A stretch of DNA of 46,700 nt from Actinomycetota bacterium. Lineage in GTDB: Bacteria; Actinomycetota; Actinomycetes; S36-B12. Where the stretch lies: contig WLLZ01000002.1 of NCBI GenBank assembly GCA_009700485.1, forward strand, positions 1 to 46,700, in the 5' to 3' direction. Position numbers and translations under genes: made by a program. Below the pieces are notes generated by a model that was not told the origin of the DNA, ran no database searches, and worked only from the letters and a program-made list of their open reading frames with translations. Every line of letters starts with the position of its first letter. Position 1 is the first letter of the stretch. Below are positions 1 through 8,423 of the stretch, one piece after another.

Positions 1-2
1 AG

Positions 3-257
3 GCCGAACTAATCGCGGGTGAAATCCGCGGGGGAGCTGCCGTAGCTGAGGTGGCCGCACGAATCTCTGATCCCGTTGCAAAAGACGCACTGGTTTCAAT
101 GGGCCCGGGCCTACTTGACGCTCAGTCCTATTCCTACGCTGTTGTCGGCTTAGTGTCAGCGGGCCTCTTTCTCGCAGGTGCCGTCTTAATGTTCTTCTAC
201 CTACGCCGCAGTACGAGTCCCAGTGACGTGGGTGCCGGTCACGTGAGCCCCAGATAA
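3..257 (+). CDS. C-terminal end of a membrane transporter (MFS-like), cut by the left edge
   Basis: The reading frame is open from base 3 to the TAA at 255-257, so the gene starts outside the window. About 84 residues are visible. They contain an amphipathic stretch (AARISDPVAKDALVSMG) and one hydrophobic segment (AVVGLVSAGLFLAGAVLMFF) followed by a basic YLRR cytoplasmic cap and a short polar tail. This fits the last membrane helix of a multi-pass transporter; the style resembles DHA2-type MFS drug exporters, but only one helix can be seen. An in-frame GTG at 51 is not a convincing start because the frame remains open upstream. The membrane segment is clear, the family is a guess. Confidence 0.5.
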   Translation, partial: AELIAGEIRGGAAVAEVAARISDPVAKDALVSMGPGLLDAQSYSYAVVGLVSAGLFLAGAVLMFFYLRRSTSPSDVGAGHVSPR

Positions 258-336
258 GGGAGCTGTCGAGGAATAGGTTGCCTTACTTAACCTAATACTG
301 GTTGGCAACTAGTTGATTCACCGCTATGCTTACTTC

Positions 337-705
337 ATGACCTTGGTGGTGCGGGAGAATGTGGCATCCCGGATAGTGGCGATTGCTGAGCAATCCGTTC
401 TGATCGATGTTGATCCGGGTGCTGAGGGTGTGGCGCGGCCGGAGCGGTCGGTGGATAAGACGTCCCGGAGTTTCGACGAGGATCAGGCGATGCGGCTCGC
501 GCCGGACTTGCGGGACTGACTGCCGGCTGATCCTCTGGCGCGGTGGGTTAATGACTTGGTCGAGCACGGCCTTGACCTGACGGCGCTCTATGACGACTAC
601 ACCGATGTTCGGGGTGCGCCGCCGTATGACCCGCGATTGATGCTGAAGCTGCTCATCTTCGGATATTCGAACGGGATCACGTCGTCGCGGGAACTGGAAC
701 TATCC
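337..705 (+). pseudogene. IS1182-type transposase, N-terminal fragment with in-frame stop
   Basis: The frame from ATG 337 shows the N-terminal landmarks of IS1182-type transposases: SRSFDEDQAMRLAPDLRD, then LPADPLARWVNDLVEHGLDLTALYDDY, then GAPPYDPRLMLKLLIFGY and SSRELE. A TGA at 517-519 interrupts it just before LPAD, where relatives carry Trp, so a TGG to TGA change is the simplest explanation. Similarity stops near 705, so the DDE catalytic core and C-terminus are gone. The element is inactive. It sits between a transporter tail and an unrelated gene fragment, which marks an old breakpoint. Confidence 0.72.
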
Positions 706-756
706 CCTCAAACCCGACAAATCAGACTAACGACGTGTAATTTACTCGCAGGCCCG

Positions 757-1094
757 TAGCCCGCCTTTACTCCGTTCCTTGGTGCTGAAAGGGAAGATCG
801 AGTTGAGCTCGAGATGGCGTCCGTGCTTCGCGCCATAGCACGCGTGCGATTCTTGCGAGAAACGCCGTTTGATGACTTCGGGTACGCAAGCGTGCGCCGG
901 GTGGAGCGGGCACTGGCGGCGGAGTACCGCACCATGGTGGCTCGCTTGGCTGCCGAGTTTGGGGTGGACAACTACGACCGAGTGGTGTCGGCCGCTGCGA
1001 CGGCTGAGATGGTGCGTGGATACGACAACGTCAAACGGCCAACGTCGCGCTCTTTCGTGAGGCTGTGCTCGCCCTCGAACCAACAGCGACCTAA
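757..1094 (+). pseudogene. C-terminal remnant of an indolepyruvate/2-oxoacid:ferredoxin oxidoreductase
   Basis: From about 760 the frame reads VRFLRETPFDDFGYASVRRV and then ERALAAEY, followed by a helical stretch and VRGYDNVK. This is the signature of the C-terminal domain of the large fused indolepyruvate ferredoxin oxidoreductases (RFLRGTxxDxFG, ERRMER.LIAEY, RGxGxVK). After the GYDNVK motif the expected ending continues in another frame: ANVALFREAVLALE and a TAA at 1092-1094. A frameshift near 1034-1038 therefore separates the two. The N-terminal TPP and transferase domains are absent, and the fragment begins right after the IS1182 remnant. It is a dead gene tail, probably truncated by the insertion. 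The family assignment is from recalled motifs. Confidence 0.6.
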
Positions 1095-1155
1095 TGCCAC
1101 CCTCGCAAGACCACAAGTCCCAACTGCCCCTTGCGATGATGGTCGCTGTTGGTTC
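1077..1155. repeat. Two-tier inverted repeat
   Basis: GAACCAACAGCGACC at 1077-1091 is the exact reverse complement of 1141-1155, a perfect 15-bp arm pair around a 49-nt interval. Inside it TCGCAAG (1103-1109) pairs with CTTGCGA (1130-1136). The outer left arm overlaps the stop of the oxidoreductase remnant. It could be a terminator-like transcript structure without a T tract, or the residue of a mobile sequence. Confidence 0.6.
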
Positions 1156-1323
1156 CCCCAATCGCCGGCACTAGAGACTGGCACCGCGACCAGCGACTCG
1201 GCCGCGACGGGCCACTAGCATGGACGCAACGCATTGAACCTCCCTCGCACGTCGCTCGCTGTCGTCAAGGAGAAGCCGGTCCGGGAGAGGGCGACGCATG
1301 CGCGAGTGGAGCGGAGGATCCGC

Positions 1324-2340
1324 GTGGAGCTGGTGAATCGCCAGTGGCTGCTAAGGAGTCGACCCTCCGGGACGGCGGTGGCGGCCGACTTCGAGTACCG
1401 CGAGCAGAAACTCGGTTGCGTCGACTTGCTCCCCGGCCACCTCTTGGTCAAGAATGAGTTTTTCGTCATGGCCCCGACGATGCGCAACTGGATGAGCTCT
1501 GCGGGCAATAACCTCTATCCGTCCATCCCATTGGGCGATCCTGTGCGCGCTTTAGCGGCGGGCGTTGTAATCGAATCCGCAGATCCCACGTTCGCCTCGG
1601 GGCAACGGGTCTTCGCGACTTCGAGCTGGCAGGACTACGTGGTCATCGACGCCAAAGTTCCCGGGCTCCGCACCATGCCGCCCACGATCAGTTACCAGGC
1701 TGCCCTCGGTCCGCTCGGCATGAACGCCATAACTGCCTATGTGGGGATGACCATGGTCGGCAGCCCCGTACCGGGGGAGACGGTCGTGGTATCAGCGGCA
1801 GCCGGCTCAACCGGTTCTATCGCAGCCCAGACTGCGAGAATCCTCGGCTGTCGTGTAATCGGCATCGCGGGTGGTGCGGAAAAGTGCCGTTGGCTCGTCG
1901 ACGAGTGCCACCTCGACGAAGCGATCGACTACAAGAGCGGACTCGAGGAGCACCTGAGAGCCGCATGTCCCGAGGGCATTGACGTCTACTTCGACAACGT
2001 GGGCGGCCCTACGCTGCAGCTGGCGGTCGACATGATGCGCACTGGCGGACGGATCGTGCTCTGCGGCCAGATCTCGGAGTACGACTCCGGGGCGGAGATC
2101 CCCGGACCGACCAACATGATGCGCTTCATCTATGGCGGGATCCGCATGCAGGGCTTCACCCTCCGGAATTTCCCCGACGTAGTCTCCCTCGCTGAGCGCC
2201 AGTTGAGGGAGTGGTTGGACGCCGGTCTCATCGCCCACCGAGAGGACGTCCGTCACGGCTTCGGACTTATCCCTGGTGCGTTCGGCAGCCTCTTCGACGG
2301 CAGCCATCGGGGAACGCTGATGGTGAAGGCAGACACCTGA
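1324..2340 (+). CDS. NADP(H)-dependent MDR-family oxidoreductase (curcumin/enone reductase-like)
   Basis: A medium-chain reductase of the zinc-free group (YncB/curcumin reductase, leukotriene B4 12-hydroxydehydrogenase type), which reduces activated double bonds of enones or 2-alkenals with NADPH. It has the N-terminal NRQWLL motif, the Rossmann loop AAAGSTGSIAAQTARILGC, and the family segment GGAEKCRWLVDE followed by AIDYKS. No zinc-ligand cysteine cluster is present. GTG 1324 is chosen because GGAGG at 1313-1317 lies six bases upstream; a longer frame from 1234 has no family support. The product is about 338 residues, normal for the family. The acetoacetate-decarboxylase-family gene follows after 35 bp on the same strand and is probably co-transcribed. 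The substrate is unknown. Confidence 0.87.
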   Translation: MELVNRQWLLRSRPSGTAVAADFEYREQKLGCVDLLPGHLLVKNEFFVMAPTMRNWMSSAGNNLYPSIPLGDPVRALAAGVVIESADPTFASGQRVFATSSWQDYVVIDAKVPGLRTMPPTISYQAALGPLGMNAITAYVGMTMVGSPVPGETVVVSAAAGSTGSIAAQTARILGCRVIGIAGGAEKCRWLVDECHLDEAIDYKSGLEEHLRAACPEGIDVYFDNVGGPTLQLAVDMMRTGGRIVLCGQISEYDSGAEIPGPTNMMRFIYGGIRMQGFTLRNFPDVVSLAERQLREWLDAGLIAHREDVRHGFGLIPGAFGSLFDGSHRGTLMVKADT

Positions 2341-2375
2341 GCGCGGCACCACCACGGATGAAAGGAAGTAAATAC

Positions 2376-3158
2376 ATGGACTTAGAGCAGTTCGCATCGT
2401 CGTACACGACTCCTCTGGGCACCGGTGCCCTGTACCCGCCGCCTCCTTATCACTATCGCGGAATGGAGGACGTGTTCGTCTACTATGAAGCCGATCCGGA
2501 GCGCGTGCGATCGGTCCTGCCACCACGTGTCGATGCCGCCGATGACATCCCGATCTGCATAGCCTGGACGCGATGGGTGCCCTTCTCCACCTTCGGCCCG
2601 TACCACGAGGCCTTCATCATGATCCGCGTGGTCCACGACGAGACGGAGTACCTGTACCAACCCTTCATCTTCACAGACAATGAAGTCCCACTCGCGGCGG
2701 GACGGGAGATATGGGGTTTCCCGAAGAAGCTCGCGGTCATGAGCCGTAGTTGGGCCGGAGGCGCTACATTCGGCGAGCAACTCGCGTACACGGTCGAGCG
2801 GCCTCGCGGTGTGCCCATCATGACGGTCACCATGTCGTGCGACCAGCTCGCCGATCCCAACTCGCTGCGCAAGTTCCCGGTCCTCACCACCCGAGTGATA
2901 CCAAGCGCCGACGATGTGGCGCGCCCATCAATCGCAGAACTTGTGTCCGTGCAGAGTACCGCGACGATCCATTCGTCGGCCGACGGAACACCTCAGTTGT
3001 GGACCGGGCGCGCATCTGTCACCATGCCGACAGTCTCCGCGTCCGACCCATGGCACCAATTAACGCCCCGGCGAATCCTAGCGGGGTACTTCGGGATCTA
3101 CGACCTGATGCTGCCACTAGGTCGCGTGGTCCATGACTACCTGCGCGACCGCGACTAG
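2376..3158 (+). CDS. Acetoacetate decarboxylase (ADC) family protein
   Basis: A 260-residue protein with the ADC fold. The diagnostic GREIWGFPKKLA at residues 109-120 supplies the adjacent lysines K117 and K118; in true acetoacetate decarboxylase the first lysine forms the Schiff base with the 3-oxoacid and the second lowers its pKa. The length matches the family. ATG 2376 is preferred because AAAGGAAG at 2361-2368 lies seven bases upstream; the longer frame from 2211 overlaps the preceding gene. With the upstream MDR reductase it may handle a 3-oxo intermediate. Many ADC relatives in catabolic clusters are not true decarboxylases (some are hydratases or aldolases), so the reaction is left open. 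Confidence 0.87.
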   Translation: MDLEQFASSYTTPLGTGALYPPPPYHYRGMEDVFVYYEADPERVRSVLPPRVDAADDIPICIAWTRWVPFSTFGPYHEAFIMIRVVHDETEYLYQPFIFTDNEVPLAAGREIWGFPKKLAVMSRSWAGGATFGEQLAYTVERPRGVPIMTVTMSCDQLADPNSLRKFPVLTTRVIPSADDVARPSIAELVSVQSTATIHSSADGTPQLWTGRASVTMPTVSASDPWHQLTPRRILAGYFGIYDLMLPLGRVVHDYLRDRD

Positions 3159-3164
3159 ACCCCA

Positions 3165-3320
3165 TGGTCGCGCGTCCGAGCCGATGCCGTGGGTGTTGAG
3201 GTTGTTGATGACCAATACGACAGCCTCGCCGTCCGGGTAGTCTTGGCCCGAGGCACACCAGTCGAGGTAATCCGCACCAACTCATAACGATCAGCATCGG
3301 TCAACGTAACCGGCCGCTAC
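3165..3320 (-). pseudogene. IS630-type transposase remnant with internal deletion
   Basis: Read on the minus strand, one frame gives RPVTLTDADRYELVRITSTG, like the start of IS630 transposases. Around 3255 it passes into a second frame giving DYPDGEAVVLVINNLNTHGI, the DDE-domain signature (YPDAEKIVLVMDNLNTH in relatives). The protein between these points is missing, so a large internal deletion with frame change has fused the two ends. The remnant lies downstream of both the ADC gene (plus) and the PucR gene (minus). It is inactive. Confidence 0.6.
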
Positions 3321-3435
3321 TTCTGCGAGGGAATAACGATGTCCTGTCTGGCCGAAAAGGGAGGACCTGCCACCTGACCCCAACCTGCCAACCAAACACA
3401 CCGATACTCAGCAGCGACACGCTACTAGGTTTCGG

Positions 3436-4821
3436 TTACCGCGTTGAGCGGCGCACGGACGCGCGCGCCCTTCCATTCTGTTGGGACCTTCCCTTGGGCC
3501 CGACTGCAACCGCCACGGCCTCGGTCGGCTCGAAGGGGACGAGCTTGACCGCGAGAAGCAATTGCACCAGCTGAGTGAAACGGCGGACGTCCACGCCCGT
3601 CAACTCGCTGAGCCGTGCGAGCCGGTAGTAGACGGTGTTGGGATGCACATACATGGCGGCGGCGGTTTCAGTCACACTCAGGCAGGCCGCCTCGTACTGC
3701 ATGAGAGTCTCAATCAGGACGCCGCCCTGACGGCGATCGTCGGCAATCGCCTTCGCGAGGTGGACCGGGACAAGTCGGTGAGCCGTCTGGTCCCCGAACG
3801 CGGGCAGGTAATCCATCAGAGGGACGTCAGCCAGGGCCAGGCTCACGGCATTTTCTTTCATGAGCTCGATGGCTCGGGTTGCCTCCAAGTAGCCAAGCCT
3901 CGCCTCGGTGAGCGACGCGAACTCCAGTCCGATCCCCGCCATCAGAGTTTGGGCTGTGGTCCGGTTCAGTAATTTCAGCACACGCTCCACGGGCTCAGCG
4001 AGTTCGCGAGCGGATTTCCGCGAGAGCGGGACGATTGCAACGATTTCGTCGAACCGGTCCACGACGAACGGCTTGAGCGACTCGAGCTCGAAGAACTCAC
4101 GCGCCAGGCCGTCCGAGACGTGCCCAGCGCTACCGCCGTTCTGAGGCGTATTCGCCGATGCCCGGACCACCACAACCGCGAACCTCAACATGCCGGAAGT
4201 CAGCCCAACCGACAGCGCCCGGACTTCAGCTTCCTCAGCTGTCATGCTTCCTGACAGGAGGAGGTCGAGCACATCACGACGCTCGCGTCCGCTCGCCCTA
4301 ACTAGACGCTCCTGCTCGGTTAGGAACGCCTGAGCGGCCTCACCCGTCGCAACGTCTATGTACTCGAGCCAGTAAGTAGAAAGGTCGAGCACCTTCGAGT
4401 TGCTGATGCCACGTTCGCCCGCGAGTAATCTCAGGTGCCGCCACGCCGCCAACTGGGCGACACGGTAGGTGGCCAAGTAGGAGTGGAGCGGGATACCCTC
4501 CTGCGCCCGACGCGCAGCAAGTGCCCCAACGAATGCGAAATCGGTGGAGTCGGGGCGCTGGCCCGTACGGACGTGGAGCTCAAATACCCTCAAGTGCTCG
4601 ATACAGCTGCTCAACATCTCGGCGTGGTCGGTCGGATCGTCGAGGGCTCGATACTCTTGGATGTTCTCGCTTATCGCCTGGGTCATCGCCTCGGCCAGCA
4701 CCTCGAGGGACCCTTCGATCAAGCTCACTGCCCAGCCCATTTGTGGAACGTGTTTGTCTCCACCAATGCCGTTCTCGGTCCGCATGGTACTTATGGCATC
4801 GCACCCACTTTTGTTCGTCAT
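3436..4821 (-). CDS. PucR/CdaR-family transcriptional regulator
   Basis: A 461-residue regulator. The N-terminal 170 residues are helical and sensor-like, the middle resembles the degenerate GGDEF-like domain of CdaR proteins, and the C-terminus has the PucR helix-turn-helix: LSVTETAAAMYVHPNTVYYRLARLSELTGVD. Such proteins usually activate catabolic genes in response to a substrate or intermediate. ATG at 4821 is supported by AGGAGG eight bases upstream on the minus strand. It is divergent from the CoA-ligase-like gene starting at 4964, and the 142-bp gap holds a CCACGA-N10-TCGTGG inverted repeat, so it likely controls that operon and perhaps the rest of the island. The last 30 residues are basic and low in complexity. 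Confidence 0.9.
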   Translation of the reverse strand: MTNKSGCDAISTMRTENGIGGDKHVPQMGWAVSLIEGSLEVLAEAMTQAISENIQEYRALDDPTDHAEMLSSCIEHLRVFELHVRTGQRPDSTDFAFVGALAARRAQEGIPLHSYLATYRVAQLAAWRHLRLLAGERGISNSKVLDLSTYWLEYIDVATGEAAQAFLTEQERLVRASGRERRDVLDLLLSGSMTAEEAEVRALSVGLTSGMLRFAVVVVRASANTPQNGGSAGHVSDGLAREFFELESLKPFVVDRFDEIVAIVPLSRKSARELAEPVERVLKLLNRTTAQTLMAGIGLEFASLTEARLGYLEATRAIELMKENAVSLALADVPLMDYLPAFGDQTAHRLVPVHLAKAIADDRRQGGVLIETLMQYEAACLSVTETAAAMYVHPNTVYYRLARLSELTGVDVRRFTQLVQLLLAVKLVPFEPTEAVAVAVGPKGRSQQNGRARASVRRSTR

Positions 4822-4867
4822 CCCAACAACCTCCTACCAGTCTCTGTTAGGCGCGCCAGTGTATCCC

Positions 4868-4889
4868 CCACGACCGCAACGTATCGTGG
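4868..4889. promoter_or_regulatory. Inverted repeat in the PucR/CoA-ligase divergent promoter (candidate operator)
   Basis: CCACGA (4868-4873) and TCGTGG (4884-4889) form a perfect 6-bp inverted repeat with a 10-bp spacer, centred between the divergent starts at 4821 and 4964. Spacing of about one and a half helical turns suits a dimeric HTH regulator such as the adjacent PucR protein. No experimental or comparative support is available here. Confidence 0.35.
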
Positions 4890-4963
4890 TTTTCGACCGG
4901 TACATCCAGTACAGGAGTGTGGCCCCCAAGACTGTGAGCCACTCCAGATGGGAGAGGATCTTC

Positions 4964-6418
4964 ATGCATAGTGGTAAAGATGCGGTCCGCTCCTTTGTCG
5001 AGTCTGTGGATGTGTACCGGGACGACACGGCGGATCCGACGTTCCTGTCTGCTGACGAGGTCGACACGTTGCAGGGTCGACTGCTCCGGGACCAGATCGT
5101 CCGACTAAGGGAAAGCTCCCCGTACTACTCCGCTACCCTGCTTGATATCGATCTGCCCGACCAAATGTCAAGACATTGGCTTGAGCAGTTGCCATTCACA
5201 CGGAAGGACGACTACCAGGCCGCACCCGAACGGTTCCGCCTGCACCTCGAGAGCTCGAACCCCTACGACCGCACCTGGGGTCTCGTTCACACCACCGGTA
5301 CCACCACGGGTGAGCCCACGCCTTTCTACGATACCGGACATGACATGTTGGCCTACTGGCAGATGCTTCTGCGCACCTGCAAGATAGCGGGAATGACGCC
5401 GGACGACGTCAGCGTTAGCGTCATGCCGGTGCCTGCGATGTCGCACAACGCGTTCATCTCGTCACGCGACGCCTGCTCGGTCCTGAACTCCCCGTACATC
5501 GCGGCCTTTGTTGGGACACCGCAACCGGAGTTCCCGATTCATCGCCGGACCGACTACGCCCTCCGTTTGATCGAACGGAACCAGGCAACAGTGATCTGGG
5601 GAATCGCCAGCTACGTCCGCCATCTCGTGATGCGAGGGCAGGAACTCGGGACGGACATGTCCTCGATCCGCCTAGTCTGGGCATTGGGCGAGGCGTGCCC
5701 CGTACCCATGCGGGAAGACTTGCGCGAGCGACTCGCCTCACTTGGAGCCGCGCACGATGCCATCCGGATCAACAACGGTCTCGGATTCACCGAAATGCGA
5801 GGCACCTTCGTGGAGTGTCTGGAGCTGAATGGCTGTCACAATCCCTCGCCCGACCTGTTCATCTGGGAGGTGGTAGACGAGGACTCTGGCAGACAGGTTC
5901 CGGATGGATCGACCGGAAGTCTCGCACTGACCCACCTGAATCGCCGCGGCACGGCACTCGTGCGGTACCTGACCGGAGACACCGTTGCCATGACCCGGGA
6001 GTCGTGTGTCAACTGCGGACGCTCAGGGGAGAGGATTTTGCCACAGCACGAGTCGATCTATGCGGCTCGCGTATCCGACTGGGTCAAGTTCAAAGGAGTA
6101 CTCCTGCACCCTGCACCCATCCTCGCCGCCCTCGCCGCCCTGACCGCCCTGACGCAGTATCAGGTGATTCTGTCGAAGTCCGACACAAGTGATCCCTACT
6201 CGATGGACCGGCTCGTGGTGCGCGTCGCCGAGTCGACAGGCGACGACGATCTGAGGGGGCGCCTTCAGGCCGACGTGCGGCAAGCGGTGCATGCTGCTTG
6301 CGAAATCAGGCCCGACGTGGAGTGGGTCCCGGCCTCGGCCATCTACGACCCTGACGTTTCGATCAAGGCTCGACGGTTTCTTGACGAGCGCCCTCACCAG
6401 GAACACGGCGTAACTTGA
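4964..6418 (+). CDS. PaaK-like acyl-CoA ligase / AMP-binding (phenylacetate-CoA ligase family)
   Basis: A 484-residue member of the adenylate-forming family nearest to phenylacetate-CoA ligases. It has the P-loop TTGTTTGEPTPFYDT near residues 110-124, a YLTGD motif in the second half, and the PaaK-type segment CVNCGRSGERI followed by RVSDWVKFKGVLLHP. Such enzymes activate a carboxylic acid with ATP and CoA, which would start the CoA-bound part of a degradation pathway. ATG 4964 is preferred because GGAGAGG at 4951-4957 lies six bases upstream; the frame stays open to 4544 but that overlaps the divergent regulator. The next gene begins inside its stop codon (4-bp overlap). The substrate is not identifiable; PaaK relatives in accessory clusters often take non-aromatic acids. 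Confidence 0.82.
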   Translation: MHSGKDAVRSFVESVDVYRDDTADPTFLSADEVDTLQGRLLRDQIVRLRESSPYYSATLLDIDLPDQMSRHWLEQLPFTRKDDYQAAPERFRLHLESSNPYDRTWGLVHTTGTTTGEPTPFYDTGHDMLAYWQMLLRTCKIAGMTPDDVSVSVMPVPAMSHNAFISSRDACSVLNSPYIAAFVGTPQPEFPIHRRTDYALRLIERNQATVIWGIASYVRHLVMRGQELGTDMSSIRLVWALGEACPVPMREDLRERLASLGAAHDAIRINNGLGFTEMRGTFVECLELNGCHNPSPDLFIWEVVDEDSGRQVPDGSTGSLALTHLNRRGTALVRYLTGDTVAMTRESCVNCGRSGERILPQHESIYAARVSDWVKFKGVLLHPAPILAALAALTALTQYQVILSKSDTSDPYSMDRLVVRVAESTGDDDLRGRLQADVRQAVHAACEIRPDVEWVPASAIYDPDVSIKARRFLDERPHQEHGVT

Positions 6419-7482
6419 CCGGCGCCATGATGCTGGCAGCGGTCCTTGCTGGCCCGGGAGATATTCAGGTCCGGCGAGTGCCGGTCCCTTCAATTGGCCA
6501 GAAGGACGCTCTCATCCGTGTCGCGTGCACCGGCATCTGCGGATCCGACCTGAGCGGCTTCAAGTACAACGCCTACAACCGGCCTGGCGATGTCATGGGG
6601 CACGAGTTCGTCGGCCACGTCGAGCGGGTGGGGGCTAGCGTGGAAGGCATCGCGCTCGGAGATCGGGTCACCGGCTACTCAGCCCAGTTCTGCGGCAAGT
6701 GCTCGTGGTGCGTTCGCAAGCAGTGGCACCTGTGTCCCGACCTCTTCAGCCACTACACCGGGTACGGCGAGAGTGGCGCGTTCGCCGAGTTCACTGCCAT
6801 CCGCGGAGCTAGGCTGAACAGGAACGTGTTCCTTGTGCCAGCGTCCTTGGGGGACGAGGCGGCAACCCTAGTCGAACCGGTCGGCGTTTACGCCCGCGCC
6901 GATGCAGCGTTCTCCGTCGGGGAGGCCGAGAGTGTCCTCATCGTCGGTGGGGGTGTCATCGGTCAGATCGCCGCCCAGGCCCTAACGCGTCGCGAACGGC
7001 ACACCACCGTAGTCCTCACCGAGCCGTCAGCCGAACGTCGCGAGGTTGCCAGCCGGATCCCCGGAATTGCCGCCGTACTCGATCCGAGACAGGATACGTT
7101 CCCGCAGCAGGCGGACGCGGTGATCGGCAGGAGCCGACGGCACTTCGGGAGCACCGGGATGGCCGACATGGTACTCGAGACATCGGGCAGTGGGGCCGGA
7201 CTCCGTCAGGCGATCGATCTCGTCCGGCCCGGCGGGACCGTTGTGTGCATCGGGGTGGGTGGTGAGACAGCGGACATCTCAACGTCGGAGCTCGTCCACA
7301 AAGAACTTCGCATCGTGGGCTGCATGGGCACCAACTTCCCTGCCGGGCTGCAGGCCCTCGTAGAACACACGGTGGATGCATCCGCGCTGATCACGCACAG
7401 GTTCGCGTTGTCCGATATCGAGGGCGCGTTCGCGACCCTCCTTCGAGGAGAAGGTGTCAAAGCCGTGATCTCGGTGACGTAG
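6415..7482 (+). CDS. Zinc-dependent MDR alcohol dehydrogenase
   Basis: A 355-residue zinc MDR dehydrogenase (threonine/sorbitol dehydrogenase-like). Catalytic zinc ligands are visible as C42 (TGICGSD) and H63-E64 (MGHEFVGH); the structural-zinc cysteines are C93, C96, C99 and C107. The nucleotide loop reads VLIVGGGVIGQIAAQ. It would oxidise a secondary alcohol or reduce the ketone with NAD(P). The TTG at 6415 overlaps the stop of the ligase gene (TTGA), which suggests translational coupling; ATG codons at 6427 and 6430 are alternatives. It lies between the ligase and an SDR on the same strand, so several alcohol oxidations probably belong to one pathway. Confidence 0.9.
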   Translation: MTGAMMLAAVLAGPGDIQVRRVPVPSIGQKDALIRVACTGICGSDLSGFKYNAYNRPGDVMGHEFVGHVERVGASVEGIALGDRVTGYSAQFCGKCSWCVRKQWHLCPDLFSHYTGYGESGAFAEFTAIRGARLNRNVFLVPASLGDEAATLVEPVGVYARADAAFSVGEAESVLIVGGGVIGQIAAQALTRRERHTTVVLTEPSAERREVASRIPGIAAVLDPRQDTFPQQADAVIGRSRRHFGSTGMADMVLETSGSGAGLRQAIDLVRPGGTVVCIGVGGETADISTSELVHKELRIVGCMGTNFPAGLQALVEHTVDASALITHRFALSDIEGAFATLLRGEGVKAVISVT

Positions 7483-7542
7483 GGCTCTTGCCTCAGCAAG
7501 GGAACGGCGCCGCACCGCACTATTTCGCGAGTAGGAGGTCAA

Positions 7543-8421
7543 GTGCTTGATCCATGGGAGATCCGTGCCGCTAGGAACGCGGCCTCGGATTTGGCAGGCG
7601 GACGCGTCGTCGTCGTGACCGGCGGAGCTAGGCGTGGCGGGATCGGCAGGGCGGTTGCAGACGCCTTCCTCAGGCTGGGCGACGCCGTTGTCCTCTCGGA
7701 CATCGGCACCGCACTCCCTTCCCACCCGGACTATCCGGTGGCATCGTCAGATTCGCTTGCCGATGGTGCGACGGACCTACGCGCCCTTGGCGAGCTCATC
7801 ACCGCAGCGTGCGATGTCACTGACGAGGCCCAGGTGGTGCGCCTGTTCGACATAGCTGAGGCGGCCTACGGCGGGGTTGACGTGCTCGTTAACTGTGCCG
7901 GTCTGGCGATCGGCCTGACTCCTGTCACACAACTAGCGCTAGCCGACTGGCAGGTCAACCTGGACGTCATGGCCACGGGCGCATTCCTCTGCGCGAGAGA
8001 GGCCGCCCGTCGCATGGAGGCAGATGGCCGAGGAGGACGCATCATCACGATCGCGTCACAGGCCGGCAAGACGGGAATGCCCCATCTCGCCGCATACTGT
8101 GCGGCGAAGTTCGCGGTTATCGGACTCACCCAGAGCATGGCCGCGGAGCTGGGCGAAAAGGGCATCACGGTCAACGCCATCTGCCCGGGCACCGTGGACA
8201 CCCCTTTACTGGAGGTCGAGGGTGGTGTCTACGAGGTGTTCGCTAGGGCGGCCGGTCGCACAAAAGATGACTACCGCAGAAGGCTCGAGAGGCGCATCCC
8301 CATGCGACGGCTCGGGAGGCCAGATGACATAGCCGCCGCCGCCGTCTATCTTGCCTCTGCGGCAGCCAGTTTTGTCACCGGGGAGGCGCTGAACGTAACC
8401 GGCGGCGAGGAGATGCACTGA
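7543..8421 (+). CDS. Short-chain dehydrogenase/reductase (SDR)
   Basis: A classical SDR of 292 residues with a somewhat long N-terminus. It has the cofactor motif VVTGGARRGGIGRA, the NCAG motif (LVNCAGLAIG), the active-site serine in IASQAGKTG and the catalytic pair in YCAAKFA. It ends FVTGEALNVTGGEEMH, as usual. GTG 7543 follows AGGAGG (7533-7538) by four bases. It is the third gene of the ligase-MDR-SDR unit. Its stop codon falls where a minus-strand SDR pseudogene loses its similarity, so the two tails were probably joined by a rearrangement. It oxidises an alcohol or reduces a ketone of unknown identity. Confidence 0.9.
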   Translation: MLDPWEIRAARNAASDLAGGRVVVVTGGARRGGIGRAVADAFLRLGDAVVLSDIGTALPSHPDYPVASSDSLADGATDLRALGELITAACDVTDEAQVVRLFDIAEAAYGGVDVLVNCAGLAIGLTPVTQLALADWQVNLDVMATGAFLCAREAARRMEADGRGGRIITIASQAGKTGMPHLAAYCAAKFAVIGLTQSMAAELGEKGITVNAICPGTVDTPLLEVEGGVYEVFARAAGRTKDDYRRRLERRIPMRRLGRPDDIAAAAVYLASAAASFVTGEALNVTGGEEMH

Positions 8422-8423
8422 CG

